Below, one piece after another: positions 17,102 through 25,605 of a stretch of 27,762 bases of DNA (positions are counted from its first letter, which is position 1; the number at the start of each line of letters is the position of its first letter). The position numbers were made by a program, and so were the translations under genes. The notes under the pieces were generated by a model. The model saw only the letters and a list, made by a program, of their open reading frames with translations. It was not told the DNA's origin and ran no database searches. The DNA comes from Bacilli bacterium (GTDB lineage Bacteria; Bacillota_I; Bacilli_A; RF39; UBA660), in NCBI GenBank assembly GCA_016297695.1, contig JAEDGC010000018.1:1-27762 (forward strand), in the 5' to 3' direction.

Positions 17102-17490
17102 TTAATTTAAAACAAATTGCCAAGCATAATTCCATTCTTCACAAGAACAATCATCAGCCGCATAGTAAGATTCACATCCACATGCTGCATTTTGACACGA
17201 ATTATAAGATGCACATCCACATACAGGGCTTCTATTATAAGACGTACATTTTGAGCATGGATAATTACAAACCATATTACCACCATTGATTGTTCCAGTT
17301 GTACCGCCACCACCATGTCCTCCATTTAAAGCATTGCAATTTTGTGCTGTTGTTAAAACTGTACAAGTTGATGTTCCATAGCTTGCACATCCTGCTGAAC
17401 TACAACTATTGTAAGATTCACATCCACATGATGCATTTTGACAGGACTTGTAAGCACTGCAATGACATTGCGAACGTGTCTTACAATCGG
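17102..17490 (-). repeat. Cys-rich tandem motifs at the end of the broken prepilin
   Basis: The last 130 codons carry a repeated C-x-S-Y-x-S-C-x-x-A-x-C-G-C-E-S-Y unit: SCQNASCGCESYNSC, GCASYGTSTC, then CGCASYNSCQNAACGCESYY and CSCEEW. Direct DNA repeats accompany it, such as the matching stretches around 17166-17215 and 17408-17460. A disulphide-rich or metal-binding cell-surface tip is possible. The function is unknown. Confidence 0.65.
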
Positions 17491-18205
17491 TTTGGACATA
17501 TTTTGCAACTTTAGAATTATTTGATACATTACCAGCGTTATCAACACATTTATTACTTAGAGTTACAGGAGATGATGTTAAGGTCCAAGTATAAGTTCCA
17601 GATTTAATTCCACTTTGATAACTTCCAGTATCACTACAAGTTAAAGTTACTTTATTATTTTTTACACTCCAAGATCCAACAGGAGGGGTTTTATCAATCT
17701 TTATTGTTTGATCTGATGGACAAACTGTTGAATTTCCAAGTTTATCATAAATTATTCCAGGAGATTGATTAGTTAAATTTGTCTCATTTTTATAAGTTTT
17801 TGACACTGTCGTTTGATTACCACAACCAACTCCTGAATCTCCAGTACAAGTACCTGTAATTGTCACATTACTATTTGTCCAATTACTTGAACCACCTGAA
17901 CTAACACATGTTGGTCCTTCTTTATCAACCTTTAAATTTATTATTTTAGTACAGTCAGTTTTATTTCCTACGTTATCTTTGATGGTAAAAATATAGTTGT
18001 TACTATCATTTGTTGTACCACTATTTATTATCCAAGTTTTTTTACTATCACTTGTGCATCCACTTTGGCCACTTAATTCAGTAGCACTAGTATCTTGACA
18101 AGTTAATTCGATTCTTCTAGTATTATTTGTCCATGATAGATTCATAAAATCTTTTTCTTCATTATTATTGGTATATACTTTCCATATACATCTAGGAGCA
18201 AGATT

Positions 18206-19175
18206 ATCAATATGTGTAATATCAAAATATTTTTTTGATGTATTTCCAACATTATCTATAACACATATGTTTTTAGTACCATTACTTTCAAAAGATATAT
18301 TTTTATCTTTTTGATAAGAAGATTTTGTTGTTGGACAAGTTTCATTTTTACCAATTTCCTTATAACCATATAAATCTGATTCATTATCGTATGCTTTTAC
18401 AGAATAATTAATTTCGTTTTTTTCCCATTTATCATTTACGTTTTTAGCATCACTTCCATAGAAATTTGGAGCTATTTTATCTATATAAATTCTTACTCTT
18501 GCTGTTAATATATTTCCTTCTTTATCAGTTACTTTTGCCGTATAATTTTGCTGTAAAACTGAAGTTGTTGTAACTGTTAAATTTTCACCATTATCTTCTA
18601 ATGGAATATTATTATAACCCTCATACCATTCTATTTTTTTTATTGGTTTTGCATCTTCTGGTATTATAGCTTTTAATATTACATCATTTTTTGTCCACCA
18701 TTTTTTTCCGCTATCATATGATATTTTATTATTGTCTAAAGCATCATACATTTCTATTTTAAAACCATTTGTTAATTTATTTGGAATATTATAATCACAT
18801 GTTCCGTCTTCATTCATATAATCGTTATCGATAAAATCAGAATAATATATTCCTTTTTTTTGCTCTGTTAATATCACATAACAATTTATATTTATTTTTT
18901 TTAAATCTTTATCTAGTCCATATACATTTCCATCTTCATCATCTGCTTCAAAATAACCATTTTCTACCAACTCTTTAACATATATTGCTGTCATATTTGT
19001 ATCTTCAGCAAATTTTGAAGCTGCCACCTTTATTAATTTTTTTTATTTTCATAATTTTTTATAGTTATATTTTTTTGTATTTTTGTATATACCGGAATTG
19101 CTATAGCCACTACTACAGCTATAATTACAATAACTACCATAAGTTCTACTAATGTAAACCTTTTTTATTTTTCAT
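18206..19175 (-). repeat. Prepilin duplication, upstream (broken) copy
   Basis: This is the partner of the repeat at 15975-16996, in the same orientation about 2.2 kb away. Homologous recombination between the two would delete or swap ectodomains between copies. Confidence 0.8.
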
Positions 19176-19197
19176 ACAATCACCATCTAGTATTTTC

Positions 19198-19206
19198 ATT
19201 ATATCA
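19198..19206 (-). promoter_or_regulatory. Extended -10 promoter before the broken prepilin
   Basis: TGATATAAT (19206-19198) is an extended -10 with a perfect hexamer, 22 bases before the ATG at 19175. No recognisable -35 lies at 17 bp, because that place is taken by the tail of the ychF terminator. Confidence 0.6.
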
Positions 19207-19226
19207 CGTTACTTAAAATTACAATC

Positions 19227-19254
19227 AAAAAACCTTTAATTTTACTTAAAGGTT
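19227..19254 (-). terminator. Terminator of ychF
   Basis: AACCTTTAA and TTAAAGGTT form a perfect 9-bp stem with a 6-base loop, followed by a run of Ts. The 5' arm overlaps the ychF stop codon. Confidence 0.9.
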
Positions 19255-20353
19255 ACACATTAAATCTAAAATAGCATATATCTCCATCTTGCATCAAATA
19301 ATCTTTTCCTTCAATACGAAGTTTCCCGGCTTCCTGAACTTTTTTTTCATTTCCTAATTCTTCTAAATCATTAAAAGATGTTACTTCTGCTTTAATAAAT
19401 CCACGCTCTATATCACTATGAATTAGTCCAGCACACTCTTTAGCTGTCATTCCTTTTTTAAAAGTCCATGCTCGACATTCATCTTCTCCAGATGTGAAGA
19501 ATGTTTGAAGTCCAAGTAAGTTATAAGTTGCAAAGATTAATTTATCAAGTCCACTGTTACTAATTCCCAAATCATTTAAAAATTGTTTTTTATCGCTTTC
19601 TTCAAGTTCTGCAAGTTCACTTTCCATTTTTGCACACATTATGATAACTGAATTATTTTCTTCATCGGCATATTTTTTCACTTTTTTTGTATATTCATTT
19701 TCTCCGATTACAACATCATCTTCTTTGACATTAGCAACATAAATAATTGGTTTTAACGTAATAAAATTAAATGCTTTTATCATTAAAATTTCATCTTCAG
19801 TTAATCCAATATTTCTAATTGGTTGATTTTTTAATAAGCCTTCTTGGCATTTTTTTAATATGCTAAGTTCTAAAATAGTATCTTTATCTTTTGTTGTTTC
19901 AGCTTTTTTACTTATTTTATTTATTCTATTTTCTATTATTTCTAAATCAGCAAGAATTAACTCTACATTTATAATTTCAATATCTCTAATTGGATCTGTT
20001 TTACCTTCTACATGAATTATATTTTCATCATCAAAACATCTTACTACTTCTACAATGGCATCAACTTCTCTTATGTGAGATAAAAATTTATTTCCAAGTC
20101 CTTCACCTTTTGATGCTCCTTTAACAAGACCCGCAATATCCGTAAATTCAAAAGTAGTTGGAACTTCATTTTTAGGCATATATAAATCACATAAAAAGGT
20201 TAATCGAGAATCTGGAACAGTTACTACTCCAACGTTAGGTTCGATAGTTGCAAAAGGATAATTTGCTGCTAATATATTTTTTTTAGTAATAGCATTAAAC
20301 ATTGTTGATTTACCAACATTAGGCAATCCGACTATACCTGCTTTTAAAGACAT
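19253..20353 (-). CDS. ychF: Redox-regulated ATPase / Obg-like GTPase YchF
   Basis: The product has 366 residues when started at the ATG at 20353. The start MSLKAGIVGLPNVGKST gives the P-loop GLPNVGKS (9-16), then NYPFATIEPNVGVVTVPD, the G3-like DIAGLVKGASKGEGLGNKFL and a C-terminal TGS domain (RAWTFKKGMTAKECAGLIHSD). YchF binds ATP rather than GTP and associates with ribosomes in translation quality control and stress responses. The upstream in-frame GTG (20362) is rejected because it lies inside the SD AAGGAGTGA, which is well spaced for the ATG. It sits in the familiar partition-operon neighbourhood but is separated from DUF951 by two extra genes. It has its own promoter and terminator. 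Confidence 0.97.
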   Translation of the reverse strand: MSLKAGIVGLPNVGKSTMFNAITKKNILAANYPFATIEPNVGVVTVPDSRLTFLCDLYMPKNEVPTTFEFTDIAGLVKGASKGEGLGNKFLSHIREVDAIVEVVRCFDDENIIHVEGKTDPIRDIEIINVELILADLEIIENRINKISKKAETTKDKDTILELSILKKCQEGLLKNQPIRNIGLTEDEILMIKAFNFITLKPIIYVANVKEDDVVIGENEYTKKVKKYADEENNSVIIMCAKMESELAELEESDKKQFLNDLGISNSGLDKLIFATYNLLGLQTFFTSGEDECRAWTFKKGMTAKECAGLIHSDIERGFIKAEVTSFNDLEELGNEKKVQEAGKLRIEGKDYLMQDGDICYFRFNV

Positions 20354-20371
20354 AAAAATCACTCCTTGATA

Positions 20372-20400
20372 AGTATAACATTAATGTTATTTTTTTTCTA
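20372..20400 (-). promoter_or_regulatory. ychF promoter overlapped by a 16-bp palindrome
   Basis: TGTTATACT (20380-20372) is an extended -10 and TAGAAA (20400-20395) a weak -35 at 17 bp. The perfect palindrome ATAACATTAATGTTAT (20375-20390) covers part of the -10 and the adjoining spacer, as an operator would. Confidence 0.55.
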
Positions 20401-21225
20401 CTTTTTAAATAAAAACATTCCAACATATACATCATGTGGTAATGATCTACATTGTTTTATAATTTCATAAAAATATTTATTATAAATTTCCATATTTCTG
20501 ACAGATAAATTATAATTCAATAAAAATTCACTAGATAAATCGTTATTTTTTAAATCTATATAAGTTAACAAATTGTATAAATTTTCTTTATCTTCTTCCA
20601 AAAAATAATTTGCTGCAAGTAATTTTACATAAGCATATTCTCTTAAAGTTTCATCAATTTCTGCAATATTACATCCTTTAATACTACTTATAATATAAGC
20701 AAAAAATTCTTCATTATTTTTTCTTATATTTTTAGAATTATTTATAAACAAATTATTTTTTTCACGTTCAAAAACCTTTTGATTATTAGAATTTCCAAAA
20801 TTTAAATCTGAATATCTTATATTTTCAATAACTTTAGATCTATACTCAATTCCCTTATTAAATTTTTCACAGCATTCTTTAGCCTTACAATTTATTTTGA
20901 TTTTTTCAAAATAGGATGCTAACATTTCCAAACATTCATAATAATTAAAAATAAATTTTAAGCAATCTAATTCTTCTTGAGAAGTAGCAATGGTAAAAAT
21001 TTTTGTTTTTTCTTTTTGAAGTATATGATTAATATTTTTAGCATTAAAGCACTCAAAAATAAACATTTCTAAATATTTAGCAATATCATCATTATTTAGA
21101 AAAGATTTTTTCAATTCTTCATCACTATATGATTCAAGAATTATACACGGTCCATAAAAATTCACATTAAATTGTTGCATTTTATAAACCTCTTTTAAAA
21201 ATTCAAGTAATTTATTCTTTTCCAT
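20398..21225 (-). CDS. Hypothetical protein of 275 residues
   Basis: I do not recognise this family. It is a soluble, mainly alpha-helical, Asn/Lys/Glu-rich protein without signal peptide or membrane span. Its Cys residues include a CKAKECCEKF cluster near residue 115. The start at 21225 (MEKNKLLEFLKEV) is preferred over longer in-frame extensions, because those would overlap the abgT terminator and the promoter at 21251-21279. AAGGGATGG lies upstream of the ATG. It is a single-gene unit with a near-perfect promoter, between the partition operon and ychF, where this gene is not usually found. It may be a lineage-specific regulator or a fast-evolving cytosolic protein. Confidence 0.75.
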   Translation of the reverse strand: MEKNKLLEFLKEVYKMQQFNVNFYGPCIILESYSDEELKKSFLNNDDIAKYLEMFIFECFNAKNINHILQKEKTKIFTIATSQEELDCLKFIFNYYECLEMLASYFEKIKINCKAKECCEKFNKGIEYRSKVIENIRYSDLNFGNSNNQKVFEREKNNLFINNSKNIRKNNEEFFAYIISSIKGCNIAEIDETLREYAYVKLLAANYFLEEDKENLYNLLTYIDLKNNDLSSEFLLNYNLSVRNMEIYNKYFYEIIKQCRSLPHDVYVGMFLFKK

Positions 21226-21250
21226 TAAACCATCCCTTTTTGTGGAGAAT

Positions 21251-21279
21251 ATTATATTAAAAATACTAATATATTTCAA
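21251..21279 (-). promoter_or_regulatory. Strong promoter of the 275-residue protein gene
   Basis: The -35 TTGAAA (21279-21274), a spacer of exactly 17 bp and the -10 TATAAT (21256-21251) make an 11 of 12 match to the consensus. The transcript would begin about 20 bases before the ATG at 21225, which supports that start. Confidence 0.85.
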
Positions 21280-21280
21280 G

Positions 21281-21310
21281 ATAAAATAAAAGCTATCATA
21301 GTGATAGCTT
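21281..21310 (-). terminator. Terminator of the partition / abgT operon
   Basis: AAGCTATCA and TGATAGCTT form a perfect 9-bp stem with a 3-base loop, followed by TTATTTTAT. It overlaps the abgT stop codon. Confidence 0.85.
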
Positions 21311-22847
21311 ATAATACTGTATTTCCAGTTATTCCAATTGGTAATCCTGCAATATACCAAATTATAATAATTACTAATAAACATAGAGCGGTTAATATAG
21401 CATATGGTAATTGATATTTTATTGATTTAAATAAATTAATTGGTTTGTTTGTTTGATTATATTTTTCTAAATATGCTAAATAAATTACAAAATATGCAAA
21501 TAATGGTGTAAGTCCCATAGTTACACTTTCACTAAATCTAAAAATTATTTGGGTAAATTCTGGTGTAATACCAGCATTCATGCATATTGGAATTATCGTT
21601 GATGACATAATTAGCCATTTTGAAGTTGATGATGGAACAAATATAGTAGAAATAAATACTATTATAAATATTAAAATAATTAATGGTATTCCTGTAAACT
21701 GTAAATTACTTAGTAATCTAGTAAGAGAACCAACTATTATCTCACCAATATTTGTATATCTAAAAATACTTATTAAAGTAGATGAGAAAAATATTAATAC
21801 TAATATTTTACCTATTCCATCAAGTGAATGACCCAAGTCATCACATAAGTCTTTATTATTTTTTATGGTCTTAGCTCCAATACCATAAAAGAATCCTAAG
21901 ATGATGAATAATAATGTTACTATAAACACAAAGCCATTACTAAAGAATGAATCATAACTAAATAACTTATCAATATATAAAACTTGAGTATTATCTAATA
22001 AATTTCCTGAAAAAGGAAGTCCAGGAATTATATTATATATAAAAATTAATATATAGATACTTCCTGCAATTGTAGAATATATAAGACCTCTTTTTTCTTT
22101 TTTTTCTATTTTAAATTCTTCTTCATCTTCTTCAAATGTGTAGTTTTCTACTTTTTCAACAATATATTTTTCTGTAATAAAGGTTATTATAATTGAAACT
22201 AGTATTGTAGCTACAAACATGATAAATAAAAATGCCCAAATAGATACAGTATAGTTACTATCTAATGTCCAAGCAATTATTAATGTATTATTTAATAAAG
22301 AACTATCAGTACTTGTAAATAAAATATTTAATCCTTGTCCACATGTAAGACCAGCAAATGTAGCTATTATTCCTATGGCTGGATTTCTTTTTCCATATAT
22401 AAATAACAAAGCACTAATTGGTATTAATATTATAAATGATAAATCTCCAATAATACTTGCTAGTACACTTATCAATACTAGTGTAAATGTTACAGAATAT
22501 TTTTTAGAATTTTTAGTAAGTAAGGTAAAAACTGTCTTCAAAAAGCCACTTTTTTCCATTACTCCTATACCAATTAGAATAATTATTAAACTACTAAGTG
22601 GAACGAATGATACAAAGTTTGCAACAGTTGTTGAAAATATGTATTTAATTCCACTTAAACTAAATAAATTATTAACACTTATTACCTCGGTAGAATATTT
22701 TAATGTATTTGCATTTACTTCATTATATGTAACTTGTACACCAAACAAAGAAAATATTCCACTAACAACAATTGTAAACAATATCAAAATCATAATTGTC
22801 ATTATAGGATGTAAGGTCATTTTTTCTTTAATTTTTTTAATTTCCAT
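21309..22847 (-). CDS. abgT: AbgT-family transporter (p-aminobenzoyl-glutamate / antimetabolite)
   Basis: The protein has 512 residues and about 11 to 13 membrane spans. It opens with a cytoplasmic KEKMTLHPIMTIMILILF segment typical of the family. Signature-like stretches are GVMEKSGFL, SVLASIIGDLSFIILIPISA and FVPSSTSKWLIMSSTIIPI near the C-terminus. AbgT of E. coli takes up p-aminobenzoyl-glutamate, a folate breakdown product, while MtrF and YdaH homologues have been described as exporters of sulfonamide-type antimetabolites. The direction and substrate here are not known. No abgA/abgB hydrolase genes are nearby. The ATG at 22847 is chosen because AGGTGA lies five bases upstream; the upstream in-frame GTG at 22856 is part of that SD. 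It overlaps DUF951 by 11 bases and ends the operon. Confidence 0.85.
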   Translation of the reverse strand: MEIKKIKEKMTLHPIMTIMILILFTIVVSGIFSLFGVQVTYNEVNANTLKYSTEVISVNNLFSLSGIKYIFSTTVANFVSFVPLSSLIIILIGIGVMEKSGFLKTVFTLLTKNSKKYSVTFTLVLISVLASIIGDLSFIILIPISALLFIYGKRNPAIGIIATFAGLTCGQGLNILFTSTDSSLLNNTLIIAWTLDSNYTVSIWAFLFIMFVATILVSIIITFITEKYIVEKVENYTFEEDEEEFKIEKKEKRGLIYSTIAGSIYILIFIYNIIPGLPFSGNLLDNTQVLYIDKLFSYDSFFSNGFVFIVTLLFIILGFFYGIGAKTIKNNKDLCDDLGHSLDGIGKILVLIFFSSTLISIFRYTNIGEIIVGSLTRLLSNLQFTGIPLIILIFIIVFISTIFVPSSTSKWLIMSSTIIPICMNAGITPEFTQIIFRFSESVTMGLTPLFAYFVIYLAYLEKYNQTNKPINLFKSIKYQLPYAILTALCLLVIIIIWYIAGLPIGITGNTVL

Positions 22848-23034
22848 TAGAATCACCTAATACTTTTTTTAATTTTTTATTAAATTCCAATCTCCCCATC
22901 ATTATTTCACGTCCACAATTTTCACATTTAATCTTTATATCAACGCCCATTCTAGTTATCCTCCAAAGATTTGTCTGACATGCATGAGTTTTTTTCATTA
23001 TTACTAAATCATTAAGTTTATATGTTTTGTCCAT
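22837..23034 (-). CDS. DUF951 small protein (YyzM-like)
   Basis: This short protein of 65 residues has the DUF951 pattern LNDLVIMKKTHACQTNLW, then IKCENCGREIMMGRLEF. That leaves one CxxC and another Cys, which suggests a small zinc-binding or nucleic-acid-associated fold. Members are nearly always found between the parB/mscS pair and ychF in Bacillota. No role is established. The SD AGAGGTG precedes the ATG, and the gene overlaps the end of mscS by 17 bases. Confidence 0.92.
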   Translation of the reverse strand: MDKTYKLNDLVIMKKTHACQTNLWRITRMGVDIKIKCENCGREIMMGRLEFNKKLKKVLGDSNGN

Positions 23035-23833
23035 TATGCACCTCTATTTGTGTATATGGTATTTTAATGTTTTCTTTATCATAAGTATCTTTTATAAGTT
23101 TAAGTATATTTCTTTTAACTTCCCATTGATGTTCTTGAGAGCATTCAATTGATAATGTATAAATAACTTCAGATGCTCCTAATTTAGATATTCCAAGATA
23201 AGAACAATTTTCATATACATATTTCATTTTTTTTATTTCTTCTAGTGTTTTATTTAATATTTTTTCTACCTTTGAAGTTTTTTCTTCATAAGCAGTAGGT
23301 ATATCAATAATTAAATTTGCTTTTTTTTGACTAATGTTAACAACATTATCAATACTTCTATTGGCAAGAACTAATACTTCACCATTAAAATTTTTGATTT
23401 TTGTGCTTTTTAGTCCAAATTCAATAACCTGTCCTGTAAAATCATTTATTTTAATATAATCACCGACTACAAAATAATTTTCCATTATAATTGAAATTCC
23501 ACCAATTATATCTTTCATTGTATCTTGTAAAGCAAGACCAATAACTGCTCCTACTATTCCAAGGCCAGCGATTAAACTTTTAGTATCTATTCCATATAAT
23601 TCTAAAATAAAAATTATCATTATAATAAATAATAGATACTTAAATATACTTTCTACTATAGAGACTACTGTTTTTCTTTTTTTTATTTCATAAGAATTCT
23701 TACCATTAATAAAGATTTTAGAAATTATTAAACGTCCGATGTTATATATAATTAATGAAATAACTACTATAACAATTAAGCCATAAACTTCTTTTTTAGA
23801 TAAAAATTTAAAAGTATTCTCTATAAATTTCAT
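23018..23833 (-). CDS. mscS: Small-conductance mechanosensitive channel (MscS family)
   Basis: The protein has 271 residues. Three membrane segments (about 18-40, 60-85, 88-115) are followed by the Gly/Ala-rich pore helix, GLGIVGAVIGLALQDTMKDI. The beta domain has VVGDYIKINDFTGQVIEFGL and NFNGEVLVLANRSIDNVVN, and an alpha/beta C-terminus follows. This is the standard MscS core, which opens under membrane tension after osmotic downshift. SD AAGGAGAATAAGT lies in the last codons of parB, two bases before the start, so it is translationally coupled. Confidence 0.93.
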   Translation of the reverse strand: MKFIENTFKFLSKKEVYGLIVIVVISLIIYNIGRLIISKIFINGKNSYEIKKRKTVVSIVESIFKYLLFIIMIIFILELYGIDTKSLIAGLGIVGAVIGLALQDTMKDIIGGISIIMENYFVVGDYIKINDFTGQVIEFGLKSTKIKNFNGEVLVLANRSIDNVVNISQKKANLIIDIPTAYEEKTSKVEKILNKTLEEIKKMKYVYENCSYLGISKLGASEVIYTLSIECSQEHQWEVKRNILKLIKDTYDKENIKIPYTQIEVHNGQNI

Positions 23834-23835
23834 AC

Positions 23836-24729
23836 TTATTCTCCTTCTATTTCAATATTAAGAATTTCAAGTATTCTTTCTAAATCTTTTTCTGAATCAA
23901 AAGGTATTTCTATTTTCTTACTACCTATTTTTACTTTAGTTCCTATTTTTTCACGCATGATTGATTCAAACATTTTATAAGGGGAACCACTTTCTGTTTT
24001 ACGATTAATTTTATTTATTTTAGAAATATCAGTTGAATTGATAATATTTTCTAATTCCCTAACACTAATGTTATCATTAATTATCTTATCAGTAAGATCA
24101 TATATTTTATCAACATCACTTAGCTTACTTAAACAACGTGCATGTCCCATACTAATTTTACCATTTTCAACATATTTTTTAGTTCTTTCTGGTAATTTTA
24201 ATAATCCAAGCATATTTGTTACATGACTTCTACTTTTACCAAATTTTTTAGCAAACTCATCTTGTGTCATCTTTGATAGTTTTATAATATTATCATAAGC
24301 CATAGCTTCATCAATCGGATTTAAATCTTCTCTTTGGATATTTTCTACTAAAGCAAGTTCCATCATTTGCGTGTCATCAAAATCTTTAATGATAGCTGGT
24401 ATTGTTTTAAATCCAGCAATTTTGGCTGCTTTACTTCTTCTTTCACCAGCGATTAATTCATACCCTTTAATACTTTTTTTTACGATAATTGGTTGTAATA
24501 AACCATGTTCTTTTAAAGACTCTGCTAATTCATTTAATGACTCTTCATTAAATGTTTTTCTAGGTTGATATGGGTTACTTCTTATATCACTTAAATTAAT
24601 TTCTTTAATATCAGAACTTGTAGCATTTGATACAACATCATTTTCAAATTGTTCAAAATTTATTACTTCATTGGAAAATAATTGTTCTAATCCTCTTCCT
24701 AAAGCCTTTCTCTTATTATTAGTTTCCAT
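23836..24729 (-). CDS. parB: Chromosome partition protein ParB / Spo0J
   Basis: ParB is a CTP-dependent clamp that loads at parS sites near the origin and recruits SMC. From the ATG at 24729 it has 297 residues. The N-terminus METNNKRKALGRGLEQLF is the typical ParA-contact region. Then come IRSNPYQPRKTFNEESLNEL, the CTP-binding motif GERRSKAA, ENIQREDLNPIDEA, the helix-turn-helix MTQDEFAKKFGKSRSHVTNM and a C-terminal dimerisation domain. An in-frame TTG at 24738 lies three bases from AAGGAAG and may be used instead. ATG is preferred by family comparison. The gene overlaps parA by 11 bases. No convincing parS site was found in the window. Confidence 0.96.
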   Translation of the reverse strand: METNNKRKALGRGLEQLFSNEVINFEQFENDVVSNATSSDIKEINLSDIRSNPYQPRKTFNEESLNELAESLKEHGLLQPIIVKKSIKGYELIAGERRSKAAKIAGFKTIPAIIKDFDDTQMMELALVENIQREDLNPIDEAMAYDNIIKLSKMTQDEFAKKFGKSRSHVTNMLGLLKLPERTKKYVENGKISMGHARCLSKLSDVDKIYDLTDKIINDNISVRELENIINSTDISKINKINRKTESGSPYKMFESIMREKIGTKVKIGSKKIEIPFDSEKDLERILEILNIEIEGE

Positions 24730-25504
24730 TTCTTTCAATCACTTCCTTTGCTAAATTTGCATATGCGAGTGTTGCCTTACTAGTTGGATCGTAATCATTT
24801 ATTGGCTTACCATGAGATGGCGCTTCTACAAATCTTACAAGTCTTGGTATTATCGTATTAAATACTTTATTCTTAAAGTACTTTCTTACTTCTTCAATAA
24901 CTTCCAGGCCAATATTTGTTCTTCCATCAAGCATTGTTAAAAGGACTCCTTCAATTCTTAAATCTTGATTCATATTTGATTGAACTAAAATGATTGAATT
25001 TAATAATTGAGTAATACCTTCTAAAGCAAAATATTCACATTGGACTGGAATAATTACAGAATCACTTGCTACTAAAGCATTCATTGTTGATATACCTAAA
25101 GATGGTTGACAATCAATAATTATATAATCATATTTATCTTTAATTTCTTCTAATTTTTCTTTTAATTGATGATTTTGTTTAAAAGAGGAATCTTCTAACA
25201 TTTTTTTTACAAATTCAACATCTACTCCAGCTAAATTAATTGTAGATGGAATAATTGATAAATTAGTAAATTTAGTCTTAATAATTGCCTTTTTAATTTC
25301 ACATTCACCAGTAATTACATCATAAATATCATTTGCAAAATCTGAATTACTTAGACCTAATCCAGTTGATGCGTTTCCTTGAGGATCCAAATCAATAAGC
25401 AATGTTTTTTTACCTTCTTTACCTAAAGCTGCTGATAAATTTATACTAGAAGTTGTTTTTCCTACTCCACCTTTTTGATTTACTAAAGAAATTATTTTTG
25501 CCAT
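24719..25504 (-). CDS. parA: Chromosome partition ATPase ParA / Soj
   Basis: The protein has 261 residues. The deviant Walker A motif KGGVGKTTSS (11-20) is at the N-terminus, then LLIDLDPQGNASTGLG (Walker A'), and YIIIDCQPSLG (Walker B). The C-terminal VRFVEAPSHGKPINDYDP is typical of Soj. With ParB it directs origin segregation and, in relatives, modulates DnaA. SD AAAGGTGG precedes the ATG. It is the first gene of the operon, and the promoter at 25542-25570 is close upstream. Confidence 0.97.
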   Translation of the reverse strand: MAKIISLVNQKGGVGKTTSSINLSAALGKEGKKTLLIDLDPQGNASTGLGLSNSDFANDIYDVITGECEIKKAIIKTKFTNLSIIPSTINLAGVDVEFVKKMLEDSSFKQNHQLKEKLEEIKDKYDYIIIDCQPSLGISTMNALVASDSVIIPVQCEYFALEGITQLLNSIILVQSNMNQDLRIEGVLLTMLDGRTNIGLEVIEEVRKYFKNKVFNTIIPRLVRFVEAPSHGKPINDYDPTSKATLAYANLAKEVIERNGN

Positions 25505-25541
25505 AATACCACCTTTTCTTATTTTATACGTCGCTTATATT

Positions 25542-25570
25542 ATTTTATCATAACTTAATTATTTTGTCTT
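25542..25570 (-). promoter_or_regulatory. Promoter of the parA operon
   Basis: The extended -10 TGATAAAAT (25550-25542) has AAGACA (25570-25565) as -35 across 17 bp. The leader to the parA ATG is about 30 bases. Confidence 0.65.
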
Positions 25571-25578
25571 TATTATTT

Positions 25579-25605
25579 AAAAAAATAGAGCATTTTTCTC
25601 TATTT
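25579..25605 (-). terminator. Terminator of the 392-residue protein gene
   Basis: AAATAGAG and CTCTATTT form an 8-bp stem with a 7-base loop, followed by TTTT. The stop codon TAG is inside the first arm. Confidence 0.85.

Larger units (their letters stand above)
17102..19175 (-). pseudogene. Broken prepilin-like gene with Cys-rich C-terminus (two frameshifts)
   Basis: An ATG at 19175 with SD GGTGAT starts MKNKKG but then hits TAG at 19149. Restoring one base near 19158 gives FTLVEL..VIVIIAVVVAIAIPVYTK, the prepilin helix. A second one-base loss in an A8 run near 19042 again breaks the frame. After that, 640 codons are open to the TAA at 17102. The GTG at 19027 opens that frame but has no usable SD, so it is unlikely to be a real start. 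The intact part has the same Ig-like modules as the downstream paralogue and several HYR/Big-like Cys modules (WTNSNVTITGTCTGDSGVGC). It ends in a Cys-rich tail. The long surviving frame suggests recent inactivation, switching, or assembly errors in homopolymers. Confidence 0.75.

Noticed and set aside
17107..17547. Two short minus-strand frames over the Cys-rich tail.
   Set aside because: They are out-of-frame shadows of the repeat DNA, and the main frame has the regular Cys pattern.
21226..21384. N-terminal extension of the 275-residue protein back into the abgT gene.
   Set aside because: It would run through the abgT terminator and the strong promoter at 21251-21279. The ATG at 21225 with an upstream AAGGG fits better.
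22375..22860. Open frame of 161 codons on the plus strand over abgT.
   Set aside because: It is the antisense image of hydrophobic membrane helices, with no SD, promoter or family signature.
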